35,235 nucleotides of DNA from Bacillota bacterium (GTDB taxonomy: Bacteria > Bacillota > Clostridia > Christensenellales > Pumilibacteraceae). How positions within the stretch are numbered: position 1 is the stretch's first letter; each line of letters begins with the position of its first letter. Made by a program: the position numbers and the translations under genes. The stretch covers positions 1 to 35,235 of the forward strand of contig WRDI01000007.1 of NCBI GenBank assembly GCA_009783515.1, written 5' to 3'. Below, in pieces: positions 1 to 8,221 of the stretch. The notes beneath the pieces were generated by a model. It was given only the letters and a program-made list of their open reading frames with translations, had not been told where the DNA came from and ran no database searches.

Positions 1-1628
1 AAAATATCATATATGGCGATGCCGCTTACAAAAGCGGAAAATCGGTAAAGTCTTATAAATTTTGCACAAACGCGCGTTTCGGCGGTTATCGGCAAGCCAA
101 AAATAAATTCTTCCGCCAGCTCTGCGTCCGAAAACCAGCCGCCAAACTCAAAATTTTCCTTTTCGGGATTAGCGGCGGGTCTTTCCAATATGTTACCCTC
201 GACAACAGTTTTACTAAAAAGCAGTTCCTCGCCGTCATAAAACCCGCAAACAAAAATTGATAAATACTTCGCGTAAATAACGATATTTTGCGTTATTGAT
301 CTGTCAAAATTAAACCTTTCCGTCAGGCCCGCGTCTAAAAACCAGCCGTCAAATACAAATCCGTCCTTTTCACGGCCGGAAGGGTTTTCTATTACGCCGC
401 CTTCAATCACGCTTTCTCTAAAAAGAAATTCATTGCCGTCAAAAAATTCACAAACAAAAAGGGATAAATACCTCGCGTAAGCGACAGAATTCCGCGTTAT
501 GGGCTTATCGAAATTGAATTTTTCGGTCAGACCCGCATCGGCATACCAACCCCCGAATACAAAACCCTCTCTCGCCGGGTCGTCGGGCGGCAAAACAAGC
601 GCGCCGTCTTCCACGGCCAACGTACAAAATACACACTCATTGTCAAAAAACACGACAAAATATAACGCAACAAACCGCGCATAAACATCGGTATCGGCGT
701 GTAACTCTTCTCCAAACCCAAACGGCAGGGTAAACAAAGCGTCGGCGTACCAACCGCAAAACCGGTACCCGTCCGCATGGGGGTCGTCGGGACATTCAAT
801 AACACTCCCCGCCGGTAAATATTCTTCGGACAAAATTTTGGGGTAAATTAACCTGAACGTCACCCTGTACGAATTCTCCTTGACGGGTGCCCAAAGCGCG
901 TACAAAGTCCAATCAAGGTCTAAAATATGCCCAAACTCAAAACGGTATGCACCCTCCTCGTCCCAAAACCAACCCAAAAATGTATGACCGTCCCACTTCG
1001 GCGCGGGCGGTTCGCTTGTCGCCTCCCCCACCCGTACAATTTGCGAAAAATTATCCCCGCCCCCGCAAAGCTCAAAGGATAATGTGTAAAAAATCCTTTC
1101 CCAGCCCGCGTAAAGAATAATGTCTTCCGTCACCCTTTGACCCTCCTCGCAAGGCGTCAGACAGTCCGCATCCAAAAACCAGCCCGTAAATTCACAGCCC
1201 TCGCGAAGAGGGTCGGCGGGAAACGGAATAATCGAAAACTCCGCGGTCACGACTGGAGGTATCACATGAGTACAAAACCCCTCGCAAAAGCAAAGGGTTT
1301 CAAAACTGACGATGTATGTCTTTATATATTTTGCGTACAAAATAATGTCGGATTTGATTGCGGTTTCAAAGTCAAAGGCGGCGGTCTTAAGGGGATCTGT
1401 GTGCCAACCGCCGAATTTGCACCCGTTTTGCATCGGGTCGGGGGGTTTAACCGCGGTCTGCCCGTATAAAACGGTTTGGGACTCGATAACTCCGTAGCCA
1501 TACGTTTCAAACGTGACAACAAATTTTTTGTAGCGGTTGCAACCCAAAAGGACAAAAGAAAAAACGGCGAGTAGGGCATAAACGAAGATAATCGAAATAA
1601 TTATAGAAATTTTCTGTCCTTTTCTCAT
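1..1628 (-). CDS. Lipoprotein of Listeria-Bacteroides (InlB B-type) repeats, C-terminus beyond window
   Basis: An open frame of 542 codons runs from the ATG at 1628 to the window edge without a stop. Residues 1-30 are a lipoprotein signal: a Lys/Arg start (MRKGQK), a hydrophobic stretch and the lipobox LLGC with the lipidated Cys at residue 30. The rest is at least seven repeats of about 70 residues. Each has a GW pair (Trp near 75, 150, 220, 293, 361, 429, 498) followed by acidic residues, LT, an FxF patch and an ending like ILYAKY or VYARF. That is the Listeria-Bacteroides repeat (Flg_new family), which folds as small beta domains on secreted or surface proteins. The protein is probably anchored outside the membrane as an adhesin or ligand binder; no enzyme domain is visible. 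No strong ribosome site precedes the start (only a weak purine stretch). Short plus-strand ORFs opposite this frame are shadows. Confidence 0.92.
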   Translation of the reverse strand, partial: MRKGQKISIIISIIFVYALLAVFSFVLLGCNRYKKFVVTFETYGYGVIESQTVLYGQTAVKPPDPMQNGCKFGGWHTDPLKTAAFDFETAIKSDIILYAKYIKTYIVSFETLCFCEGFCTHVIPPVVTAEFSIIPFPADPLREGCEFTGWFLDADCLTPCEEGQRVTEDIILYAGWERIFYTLSFELCGGGDNFSQIVRVGEATSEPPAPKWDGHTFLGWFWDEEGAYRFEFGHILDLDWTLYALWAPVKENSYRVTFRLIYPKILSEEYLPAGSVIECPDDPHADGYRFCGWYADALFTLPFGFGEELHADTDVYARFVALYFVVFFDNECVFCTLAVEDGALVLPPDDPAREGFVFGGWYADAGLTEKFNFDKPITRNSVAYARYLSLFVCEFFDGNEFLFRESVIEGGVIENPSGREKDGFVFDGWFLDAGLTERFNFDRSITQNIVIYAKYLSIFVCGFYDGEELLFSKTVVEGNILERPAANPEKENFEFGGWFSDAELAEEFIFGLPITAETRVCAKFIRLYRFSAFVSGIAIYDI

Positions 1629-1703
1629 AAGTTTTTTACAATCCAAAAAAATCATAAAATTATGCGAGGTACCCACATTAAAGCAACAAAAATGTATTTA
1701 TTC

Positions 1704-1886
1704 ATACTAAGTATCTTTCTGATTTGACATAGATTGCGAGCAGATTTTTTAGGGGAAAATCGTCAAAAAATTGAGTTCGTGGCAGAGCCACGTACGAAAT
1801 TTTTAAGAAAAACAAAGTTTTTCTGTTGACGATTTTAAACAAAAAAGATGCCGCAGGATGTGTTAAATCAGAAAGATACTTAGTAT
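1704..1886. repeat. Nested palindromic intergenic element (type 2)
   Basis: The outer arms at 1704-1725 and 1865-1886 are a perfect 22-bp inverted repeat, nearly extended by four more bases with one mismatch. Inside is a second perfect inverted repeat (1756-1766 with 1826-1836, AAAATCGTCAA / TTGACGATTTT) and a central hairpin CGTGGC-AGA-GCCACG (1779-1793). The core GCAGAGCCACG followed by CGAAATTTTTA recurs at 18129-18155. This fills most of the 493-bp gap between the two flanking minus-strand genes, in the predicted leader of the lipoprotein mRNA. It has no coding content. It may be a MITE-like element or a structured RNA. Confidence 0.85.
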
Positions 1887-1939
1887 CACATGAAAAATAC
1901 GACAAAAGACGTTATTTTACGTCAAAAAACGTCATAATT

Positions 1940-1968
1940 ATTATACAATAAATCACAAATGTTGTCAC
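1940..1968 (-). promoter_or_regulatory. Possible promoter of the repeat lipoprotein
   Basis: Read on the minus strand there is GTGACA (1963-1968), 17 bases, then TATAAT (1940-1945), matching five of six and six of six sigma-A consensus bases. The predicted transcript would have a leader of about 300 nt that includes the nested palindrome at 1704-1886. Confidence 0.5.
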
Positions 1969-2077
1969 ACTTTTTTATCGCTTTTGGGAAACTTTTTAAG
2001 AAATTTTTACGGATTTACAAAAAATAGCCGCATCAAACTGTGAATTTACGCATTCCGCCGTGCCTTAATACAAAAAA

Positions 2078-2104
2078 TCCCCCGTCAAAGGAGGATTTTC
2101 ATAG
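2078..2104 (-). terminator. Intrinsic terminator of the distal YwaF-family gene
   Basis: On the minus strand AAATCCTCC, a TTTGAC-type loop, then GGGGGATTT gives a stem of about nine pairs with one G-T, followed by a T run. It lies just past the stop codon at 2122. Confidence 0.85.
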
Positions 2105-2121
2105 TTATTTTGAGCAAAGAA

Positions 2122-2919
2122 TTATTGTCCTTGCCTGCCCGTATCCGCAACTTTCATTCGCCAGTCCTTGGCACGCGCGATAATTTTTCTCGCCAGTAAA
2201 AACACCCCGTGGAAGATAAACGGAACGGAGCAAATTAAGTGGATTACAAATATACAGTACGGGACAAAGGTCATGGCCTCCATGAGAAAGTAAAACATGT
2301 TGTCCTCGCGCATTGTAAGGTGGTTAAACCCCGTGCCCGCGTAAAGATTCAAAAACAGAGTTATCACAAGTATCGCCGCCATAGCTCCGCTCGCCACGGT
2401 GACCCTCTTAATATTGGGTTTAAACCACCCGCACATTCCCATAAAAACCGCAGTAAATACAATGCCGCCGTGGTACAAAAAGCTTCTCAGCGGCAGTATT
2501 GTTTGCGGCAAAATGGGTAGCCACAACCCAGGCTCGCCCAAAATCCACCCGCTGGCGACAAGCGGCGCGAACCCGCAAAAAATACCGAAATATACCAAAA
2601 ACACGCGTATCGGCTCTTTTATTCCGCCCTTGGCGAATACGCCGATCGGCAGCAGCCACAAAAACAGGCTACAAAGATGAAAAGGCAGCGTGTCCCACTG
2701 TAAATATACGTCAGACACCCTCCAATCAAACAACGGGTCGGGATTTTTGACGTAAAAGAATATTTTGAGTATTTCCGTACTGATATTAAAGATTATCATG
2801 ACAAGAAACACCCATCTTCTGCCCCTTTCGTTCTTGACAAAAATGCCGCACAGCACAAGCGCGGTGACTATGGCAGCGGCGGTAAACAAAAACAATATCA
2901 CGTGCTTGAGTGAAAACAT
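2122..2919 (-). CDS. YwaF/TIGR02206-family integral membrane protein, copy 1
   Basis: 265 residues with about seven hydrophobic spans, the size and layout of the YwaF family (TIGR02206), related to eukaryotic TMEM164. The family signature LPFHLCS is at residues 78-84, and a second conserved patch LRSFLYHG places a His at 150. In TMEM164-type proteins a Cys and a His of this kind are thought to form the acyltransferase site, so C83 and H150 are candidate catalytic residues. The bacterial role is not established. The ATG at 2919 has AAGGAAC eight bases upstream. It is followed by its own terminator, and the next gene upstream on the strand (3130-3918) is a paralogue. The family assignment is firm and the acyltransferase idea is an inference. 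Confidence 0.85.
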   Translation of the reverse strand: MFSLKHVILFLFTAAAIVTALVLCGIFVKNERGRRWVFLVMIIFNISTEILKIFFYVKNPDPLFDWRVSDVYLQWDTLPFHLCSLFLWLLPIGVFAKGGIKEPIRVFLVYFGIFCGFAPLVASGWILGEPGLWLPILPQTILPLRSFLYHGGIVFTAVFMGMCGWFKPNIKRVTVASGAMAAILVITLFLNLYAGTGFNHLTMREDNMFYFLMEAMTFVPYCIFVIHLICSVPFIFHGVFLLARKIIARAKDWRMKVADTGRQGQ

Positions 2920-2959
2920 AACGTTCCTTATGTTCCTTTTTTCTGCAAAATATGACCAA

Positions 2960-2988
2960 ATTATACAATGTCGCTAAAAAAAAAGCAA
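2960..2988 (-). promoter_or_regulatory. Promoter of YwaF copy 1
   Basis: Minus strand TTGCTT (2983-2988), 17 bases, TATAAT (2960-2965), then TTGG. The same layout precedes the paralogue, so the duplication included the promoter. Confidence 0.75.
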
Positions 2989-3017
2989 ATGTTTTTCGCT
3001 GCTGAGTATTTTTTTGT

Positions 3018-3066
3018 CCCGCGACCGAAGGGAGCAAGACCGCGAACGCTCCTTGACAGGGTCTTA
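3018..3066 (-). repeat. AAGACC-GGTCTT hairpin repeat, copy 1
   Basis: Read on the minus strand this 49-bp stretch is TAAGACC, a short link, AGCGTTCGCGGTCTT, then GCTCCCTTCGGTCG. The same sequence recurs on the plus strand at 15299-15347 and, shortened, at 18059-18096. AAGACC and GGTCTT are inverted and can pair. It sits between the two YwaF genes and codes for nothing. Confidence 0.8.
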
Positions 3067-3129
3067 TCTCGACCGAAACAACCCTTTGCCGCACTCGGAG
3101 CAAACTCCTGTTGAAAAATTTCAACCCTT

Positions 3130-3918
3130 TTATTGCCCGACCGTATCCGCTTTATCCATCCGCGTGCCTTTGACTGCCGCGGCAATTTTTTTGACCAGCA
3201 AAAACACCGCATAAAAAATAAACGGAACCAAACAAAGAGTGACAATTATCAGCAGGCAAAACGGCACAAAGCCCATCGTTTCAATAAGGCCGATAAATAA
3301 CGGAAGGTTATCCGCGCTTAATGTAATGTTGGTAAAGCTTGTCCCCGTATAAAGATTAAGCAGCAACGTCAGCACGAGTATCGCCGCCATCATCGCGGAA
3401 GCATAAAAACACCTTTTAATATCGGGCTTAAACCAGCCCGCCGTTCCCAAATAAACAGCGCAAAATATCAAGCTGCCGTGGTATAAGAAGCTTCGGAGAG
3501 GAAGTATGGTTTGCGCCAAAAAGGGCGTCCACGCATTTGGGTCGCCCAAAATCATGTCGGGTACGAGAAAGGGCGCAAAGCCGGAAAAAAGGCCGTAAAA
3601 GACGACAAAGGCGCGCGCAGGTCCCTTGAATTTACCCTTGGCGAACACCGCGACGGGAATCGCCCACAAAAACATACTGCAAAGATAAAACGGCAGGGCG
3701 TATCCCGGCAAATACGGTGCGCCAATGGCGGAGAAAGAGGCGGGAATTATATCGTTAATCAATTTTAACAATTCGGTGACGCTGTTGAATATAATTATGG
3801 CTATAAAAACGCGCTTTCTGCCCTCATCGGCTTTGATAAACTTGCCGCATAAAACAAGCGCGGCGACTATGGAGGCGGCGGTAAACAAAAGCAGCACTGC
3901 ATATTTGAGTGTAAACAT
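3130..3918 (-). CDS. YwaF/TIGR02206-family integral membrane protein, copy 2 (variant motif)
   Basis: A 262-residue paralogue of the neighbouring protein, alignable from end to end: MFTLKYAVLLLFTAA here against MFSLKHVILFLFTAA there. I start it at the ATG at 3918, which has AAAGG upstream and matches the paralogue. A longer frame from 4056 would begin upstream of the promoter and only adds unrelated residues. The signature reads LPFYLCS (Cys 80), so the His before the Cys is replaced by Tyr, while the LRSFLYHG patch keeps its His. If the family is enzymatic this change could alter activity; otherwise it is neutral drift. Tandem duplication is the simplest origin. Confidence 0.85.
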   Translation of the reverse strand: MFTLKYAVLLLFTAASIVAALVLCGKFIKADEGRKRVFIAIIIFNSVTELLKLINDIIPASFSAIGAPYLPGYALPFYLCSMFLWAIPVAVFAKGKFKGPARAFVVFYGLFSGFAPFLVPDMILGDPNAWTPFLAQTILPLRSFLYHGSLIFCAVYLGTAGWFKPDIKRCFYASAMMAAILVLTLLLNLYTGTSFTNITLSADNLPLFIGLIETMGFVPFCLLIIVTLCLVPFIFYAVFLLVKKIAAAVKGTRMDKADTVGQ

Positions 3919-3996
3919 AAACCTTTCCTTTTGGTGACATAACGGCGTCGGGAACATCAGAGACACATATACAAATAACGACCAAATAACGGCCAA

Positions 3997-4025
3997 ATTA
4001 TACATCAAACCCAAAAAAAAGGCAA
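3997..4025 (-). promoter_or_regulatory. Promoter of YwaF copy 2
   Basis: Minus strand TTGCCT (4020-4025), 17 bases, TATAAT (3997-4002), again followed by TTGG as in the paralogue's promoter. Confidence 0.75.
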
Positions 4026-4066
4026 ATATTTTAAGCGGGGGGAATAATTTTGTCAAAAAATATAGC

Positions 4067-4287
4067 GGGGGGCAGGGGTTTGGGGACAGGGGCCGGAAAA
4101 AGGAAGGAGACAGAGGGTAGATGATAGAGAGAAGGTTGGGTGTTCAGGGCAAAGAGACTATCGATTGTTAATGCAAAATAATGTCAAGATCGGTTAGCCT
4201 TTAATAATAATCTGACCATGCCTCTTTCCTCTCCCTTTTATTCGCCACTCTTCCCTGTCACCTGATCCCTAACCCCTAACCCCTCTA
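4067..4287. repeat. Heptamer tracts forming an imperfect palindrome (GGGGNNN / CCCTAAC type)
   Basis: Units GGGGGCA, GGGGTTT, GGGGACA, GGGGCCG lie at 4068-4095. Units CCCTGTC, ACCTGAT, CCCTAAC, CCCTAAC, CCCTCTA lie at 4253-4287. All have a 7-nt period, and the two halves are roughly complementary (purine-rich left arm, pyrimidine-rich right arm). The left half fits the G-quadruplex pattern of four runs of four G. It occupies the 443-bp gap between two minus-strand genes, together with the terminator at 4291-4320 and the promoter of the next gene. Confidence 0.8.
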
Positions 4288-4290
4288 AAA

Positions 4291-4320
4291 AAACCCCCCG
4301 CCAAAAAGTGGGGGGGGGTT
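4291..4320 (-). terminator. Intrinsic terminator of the 1143-residue surface protein gene
   Basis: Minus strand AACCCCCC, a loop containing ACTTTTTGG, GGGGGGTT and then a T run. It lies about 40 bp past the stop codon at 4362. Confidence 0.85.
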
Positions 4321-4361
4321 GTGTTATATTAATATCGCCATCTGTAATCTGTAATTTGCGG

Positions 4362-7300
4362 TTAATCGTCAAACTCGTTTTCAAACGACGGCGTTTCCTC
4401 GGTTTCAAGGAATTTTTCGGCGGTTTCGGGGGTTTCGGCAAATTTCTCCGCGTAAACAACCGCGTCGCCTTCGACCGACTTTTCGCGTTTGACCTTCTTG
4501 GTGTACACAACATCGTCCGCCTCGTCAAATTTATCGTAAACGCTGTCGGACGAGCGCATGACCTCGGTTTCCTCCTTGTCCTTTGCCGCCCTTATATGCG
4601 CCTCCTTGCGGTCGTAAGCGGCGGTCTTTTCCCCGCCTTTGCTTTTGGGGTGCTTTGCCATAAATTTCTTGACGACTACTGCGCCCAATGCGACAAAAAT
4701 CGCCGCCGCAAAAAGAATTGAAGGAATAACGTACCACGCCACCGTGTCGCAACCCTCGTCCTTGTCGGTAGTTTCCTCGTCGGGATATTCCTCGTCTATC
4801 GGGTTTCTCTTATCAATCTTTAGCCAAGGAAAGAATGTGCCTTCGCCGGCGTCCTCCGCTTCTTCTTCCAGCCTTGCCGTTTCACTGTCAAACGTCGCGG
4901 AATCTATCGCCGTGACAAGGATGTGGTTGAGGAAGACCCTGCCTGCGATTGCCTGATTTGGCATATCCTTACCGCCCAGGCTTACCGTCCACGAAACGGA
5001 ATCGTTCATCGAGCCGACGGCGTAATAGAATGAAAAGGTTTTAAACGCCGCCTCGTACTGCGGGCCGTCGGGGGTTTGCAGGACGGGGAAACGGTAGGTG
5101 TTGCGAATATCCTCTATACCCTTTTCGCCCAACCAAATTCCCGCGCCGATCGCGTTTTTGTTGGGGTCGGGCTGGATCTCGACCATTATCGAAAAGTCAA
5201 TCTTATAGTAGGAATCTGCGTAAAGAGCCAAAGTATTGTCCGCCTGATACCTTGACCAGCCGGGGTTGACGTTCTCTAAATACAAAACGTTTGTAAAACG
5301 CGGGTCAACCCTCATGTGCGCGTCATAGAAGTAATCCGGTACGATGTTTTCTCCCTTGTCCGTGATAAGCCCCGCGCGGTTTATCGTGTACGGACCCTGC
5401 GAAAGGCTCATGTCGTACATCGGCTTAATAGGGTCGGCGCTGTAGCGGTCAAAGGCGTAAAAATCGTAAGCCCCCAGTTTGTACACAGCAAAAGGAAGGT
5501 CGGAGGGGTGCGCCGCACGGTTGTATTCCTCCATGCGCTCCGCAAGTACCGTGGCAGTTTCGCCCTCGGCAGGCTGAAGCGTTTCTAAGCTGACCGTATT
5601 GACGAACATATGGCCCGCGGACAGCTTGGATGTATTGTCGACTCTGTCGGTCAGCCCCAGCCAAATCTCAAGCGATAATGTCGCGCTGCCACCCACATTC
5701 GAAATATAAAAGCTATAGTCTTTGAAGTACGAAGAATGTATACCCTCTATATTTGCGACTATCGAGTTGCCGTTTTTAAGAATCAAAGCCGCGCCAAAGC
5801 CCTGAAGCGACGTGCGCAGACTGACCGTCAACTTGTAATCTGTTTCCGCGCTGATGCTTATGCCGCCGCTACGATAGCCAAACGCCGCCGACACGGGCGA
5901 ATGCATAAGAAGGACGTTGACCCTCCCGAAAAGGTCGGACGAGGGGCGGGGATTTTCGATACCCGCGTAATTTTCAAATCTGTTTGCCGCGTAATGAATT
6001 TCTTCGGTGGGAGCTACCCCGTGGATTATGTCATCGGTCTTAACAAGGTTGTTTGAGTGGCCTGTCGTGCCCGCCTCTTTCGTGTCGATAAACGTCCAGC
6101 CCGTGGGAGCAAGAGGGAAAATATTCTCCTCGCCGAAATCCATCTCGGAAAAGTCGCCGTTTGATACGCCCGTGCCCGCGCTGCCAAAACTGTCAATCGA
6201 TATACGGGTGCCGCCGAATTTATTGTCCGTGTGCTGGCGATAGGTAATTTCCTCGAAGGTAATATCGTCGAACATGACTATCCCAGACGAATAGCCGCCC
6301 TCGCCACCCAACCATAGTTCCACATTGATTTCTACATCGCTAAACGCCGACCCTTTTATATAAAAGGTGGTACGCTGCCAGCCGTAACGCCCCGCGTTGT
6401 TGTCCGTGGACAGGCTGCCGTTTTGGTAGTCACCAAGCTTGCCGAGATAGGAGGTATCATGGCCGCTTACCGTCACCGTCGCCGACGCGCCGTTTTGGGT
6501 GTTGTACCACATCGACAGGCGGTAATATTTCTCTTTTTCTACCAAAATGCCGCCGCTACGGATTCCCGCGCTGACAGCACGGTATTTTTCGTTGCCCTCG
6601 AAAGAGGACAGCACCATTATATTGTTGTCGCCACGTTCGTTATTTCTTAATATGTCGAATTCTCCGTTGGGGGTGCGGGGGTCGGCTAAAAACCCGAAAG
6701 CGTCCAAGCCCTCTGCAAACGCGCCCGCGCCGTTATAGGTGTTCCAATAGAGAGGGTCAATATTATCGTCGTCGTCAATCCTTGACCAGCCGTTTTTGCC
6801 GCCGCTAAAGCTACCCGCCTCGATAAGGTTGCCGTTTTTGTCCTTCACCTTCAAAAGAGAAGTAGGATTCATGTCATAGACAAGAACGTTTTGCCTGTTA
6901 TTCAGACCCACGGTTTCAAAGTGGAAATTGGTGGGCGACATCTGATATGCAGTCACGTTGGCAAAAAACGCGTAACCCTTTGACAAAAAGTAGTGGTCGG
7001 AGTCCGCGTTGTCGCCCACGGAAAGGCGAATTTGCGCGCTTTCGGTATTGGGACCGACGGCAATGTAAAGAATCTGCTCGACAAAGCCGTAGTTATTGTG
7101 CGTCGTAAGAATAGGCAGCCTGTCACCGTCCTTCGGAAGGCCGTTTACGGTGTCGATATTCCAAATACCCACAGGCTCGGCTAAGCCGACAAGAGTAAAC
7201 GCCGCGCCTTGCTGATCCCCGAAAATGCCCGTTTTGACCCACGCGCTGATCTTGTAATAGGAATTAGCCGCCAAGGTTATACTTTCGGAGGAATAACCGT

Positions 7301-7793
7301 AAGCGGTACGCGAGCCGTCCGTATTTATCATGAGCACGTTTTTGTTGGTGTTGGGATAATTAAAGCCGCCTATGGGATTTTCGCTTTTTGCCCCGAAAGG
7401 AGTGCCGGGGACGGCGGTCTTTTTAAATTCGGGATAAATATCAAGTTTTAAGTCGTCGTAATTCTTGGTAAAGTTTGCGTCCAAGCTTATTACGCCGCTT
7501 ACAACATTGCCGCCCAAGTTACCGAGGAACTCCCCCGTATTATCGTCGACGGCGTTTCTGCCGATGTATTCGCCTGTCCATGCGCTGGGCGAGGCGGGAG
7601 CGACGGACGTAGAGCCCGTAAACTGCCCGTTGCTGAGATTTACCGCAGTGTTGAAGTCGGAGAAGGTCGTTTCCGCCGCCGCCACACCAAAGACCTTAGG
7701 GGCAAGGTATGCCAGAAAGGAAAAGGAAGAAAGAGCGATGCAAAGGCACAGTGCGGCCGAGAGTATTCGATTTTTGATACTGTAGTTTTTCAT
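4362..7793 (-). CDS. Large surface protein with jelly-roll-like modules, one membrane anchor and an acidic tail
   Basis: 1143 residues. A Sec signal peptide (1-40, cleavage likely after GVAAA) is followed by four similar beta-rich modules around 160-285, 395-515, 630-735 and 835-960. Each has an SYYKISAW-like strand (YYKISAWVKTG, YYRLSMWYN, DYKLTVSLRT, YYKIDFSIMV) and late strands such as VELWLGG or LEIWLG, typical of carbohydrate-binding or discoidin-like jelly rolls. A single transmembrane helix (about 1018-1042) is followed by Lys-rich and then Asp/Glu-rich residues to the C-terminus. That tail, about 100 residues, is probably cytoplasmic and carries VVY motifs. There is no LPxTG sorting signal and no catalytic motif I recognise. 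The start has AGGTG upstream. A role in glycan or ligand binding at the cell surface is inferred from the fold; a signalling role through the tail is only a possibility. Confidence 0.85.
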   Translation of the reverse strand: MKNYSIKNRILSAALCLCIALSSFSFLAYLAPKVFGVAAAETTFSDFNTAVNLSNGQFTGSTSVAPASPSAWTGEYIGRNAVDDNTGEFLGNLGGNVVSGVISLDANFTKNYDDLKLDIYPEFKKTAVPGTPFGAKSENPIGGFNYPNTNKNVLMINTDGSRTAYGYSSESITLAANSYYKISAWVKTGIFGDQQGAAFTLVGLAEPVGIWNIDTVNGLPKDGDRLPILTTHNNYGFVEQILYIAVGPNTESAQIRLSVGDNADSDHYFLSKGYAFFANVTAYQMSPTNFHFETVGLNNRQNVLVYDMNPTSLLKVKDKNGNLIEAGSFSGGKNGWSRIDDDDNIDPLYWNTYNGAGAFAEGLDAFGFLADPRTPNGEFDILRNNERGDNNIMVLSSFEGNEKYRAVSAGIRSGGILVEKEKYYRLSMWYNTQNGASATVTVSGHDTSYLGKLGDYQNGSLSTDNNAGRYGWQRTTFYIKGSAFSDVEINVELWLGGEGGYSSGIVMFDDITFEEITYRQHTDNKFGGTRISIDSFGSAGTGVSNGDFSEMDFGEENIFPLAPTGWTFIDTKEAGTTGHSNNLVKTDDIIHGVAPTEEIHYAANRFENYAGIENPRPSSDLFGRVNVLLMHSPVSAAFGYRSGGISISAETDYKLTVSLRTSLQGFGAALILKNGNSIVANIEGIHSSYFKDYSFYISNVGGSATLSLEIWLGLTDRVDNTSKLSAGHMFVNTVSLETLQPAEGETATVLAERMEEYNRAAHPSDLPFAVYKLGAYDFYAFDRYSADPIKPMYDMSLSQGPYTINRAGLITDKGENIVPDYFYDAHMRVDPRFTNVLYLENVNPGWSRYQADNTLALYADSYYKIDFSIMVEIQPDPNKNAIGAGIWLGEKGIEDIRNTYRFPVLQTPDGPQYEAAFKTFSFYYAVGSMNDSVSWTVSLGGKDMPNQAIAGRVFLNHILVTAIDSATFDSETARLEEEAEDAGEGTFFPWLKIDKRNPIDEEYPDEETTDKDEGCDTVAWYVIPSILFAAAIFVALGAVVVKKFMAKHPKSKGGEKTAAYDRKEAHIRAAKDKEETEVMRSSDSVYDKFDEADDVVYTKKVKREKSVEGDAVVYAEKFAETPETAEKFLETEETPSFENEFDD

Positions 7794-7900
7794 TTTTCAC
7801 CTATGCTTGTATTTTTACCTTGGCGGAAAATATTTATCAATATTTGCTTCCTCGGTAATGTGTAGAGTAAGATTAGCATGTTTTTGGACATACACCCTGT

Positions 7901-7929
7901 ATTTTACCCCAATCGCCATTTTTTTGCAA
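7901..7929 (-). promoter_or_regulatory. Possible promoter of the surface protein gene
   Basis: Minus strand TTGCAA (7924-7929), 17 bases, TAAAAT (7901-7906), about 100 bp upstream of the start codon. Confidence 0.5.
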
Positions 7930-8044
7930 TCAAATATGGGGGGGATAAAGGCATTATTTTGCGGAAATACCGTTAAAAAAAACGTCAAGCCGGGCGAGCT
8001 TTGTCCATATCGTAATTATTTTACCATATCTTTGTAAAAACTAT

Positions 8045-8213
8045 AAGGAAATACTGAAAAAATACGATTAAAATTGTCGGGAAAATTTTTGCGTTATTTT
8101 TTCGGAAACGACGCGGATAATAGCCGGGCCATTATTAAGGAGTTTCCGGAAAAAATAGCCGAAAAGACGGCGAAAATTTAACCGCCCCAAGGTTTTATTT
8201 TTTCAGTATTCCC
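8045..8213. repeat. Imperfect nested inverted repeat in the divergent intergenic region
   Basis: GGAAATACTGAAAAAATA near 8047 is almost the reverse complement of TATTTTTTCAGTATTCCC near 8197-8214. An inner pair, TTTCGGAAAC near 8100 and GTTTCCGGAAA near 8142, is also inverted. The rest of the 428-bp gap between the divergent genes shows only the minus-strand promoter at 7901-7929. A short open stretch across the element has no start or ribosome site. Confidence 0.55.
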
Positions 8214-8221
8214 GTAAAACA

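Noticed and set aside
499..1579. Several plus- and minus-strand open frames of 60-110 codons
   Set aside because: They lie in other frames of the repeat lipoprotein, whose minus-strand frame is open from 1628 to the edge and has a signal peptide and seven family repeats.
3945..4056. 46-residue N-terminal extension of YwaF copy 2
   Set aside because: It would begin upstream of the promoter and has no counterpart in the paralogue; the ATG at 3918 has a ribosome site.
4253..4287. Telomere-like CCCTAA repeats
   Set aside because: Only two exact units inside a degenerate 7-nt-period tract in a normal bacterial gene context.
8045..8168. Open stretch of about 44 codons reading ...KFLRYFFGNDADNSRAI...
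   Set aside because: No start codon with a ribosome site, and the stretch coincides with an imperfect palindrome; kept only as a repeat.
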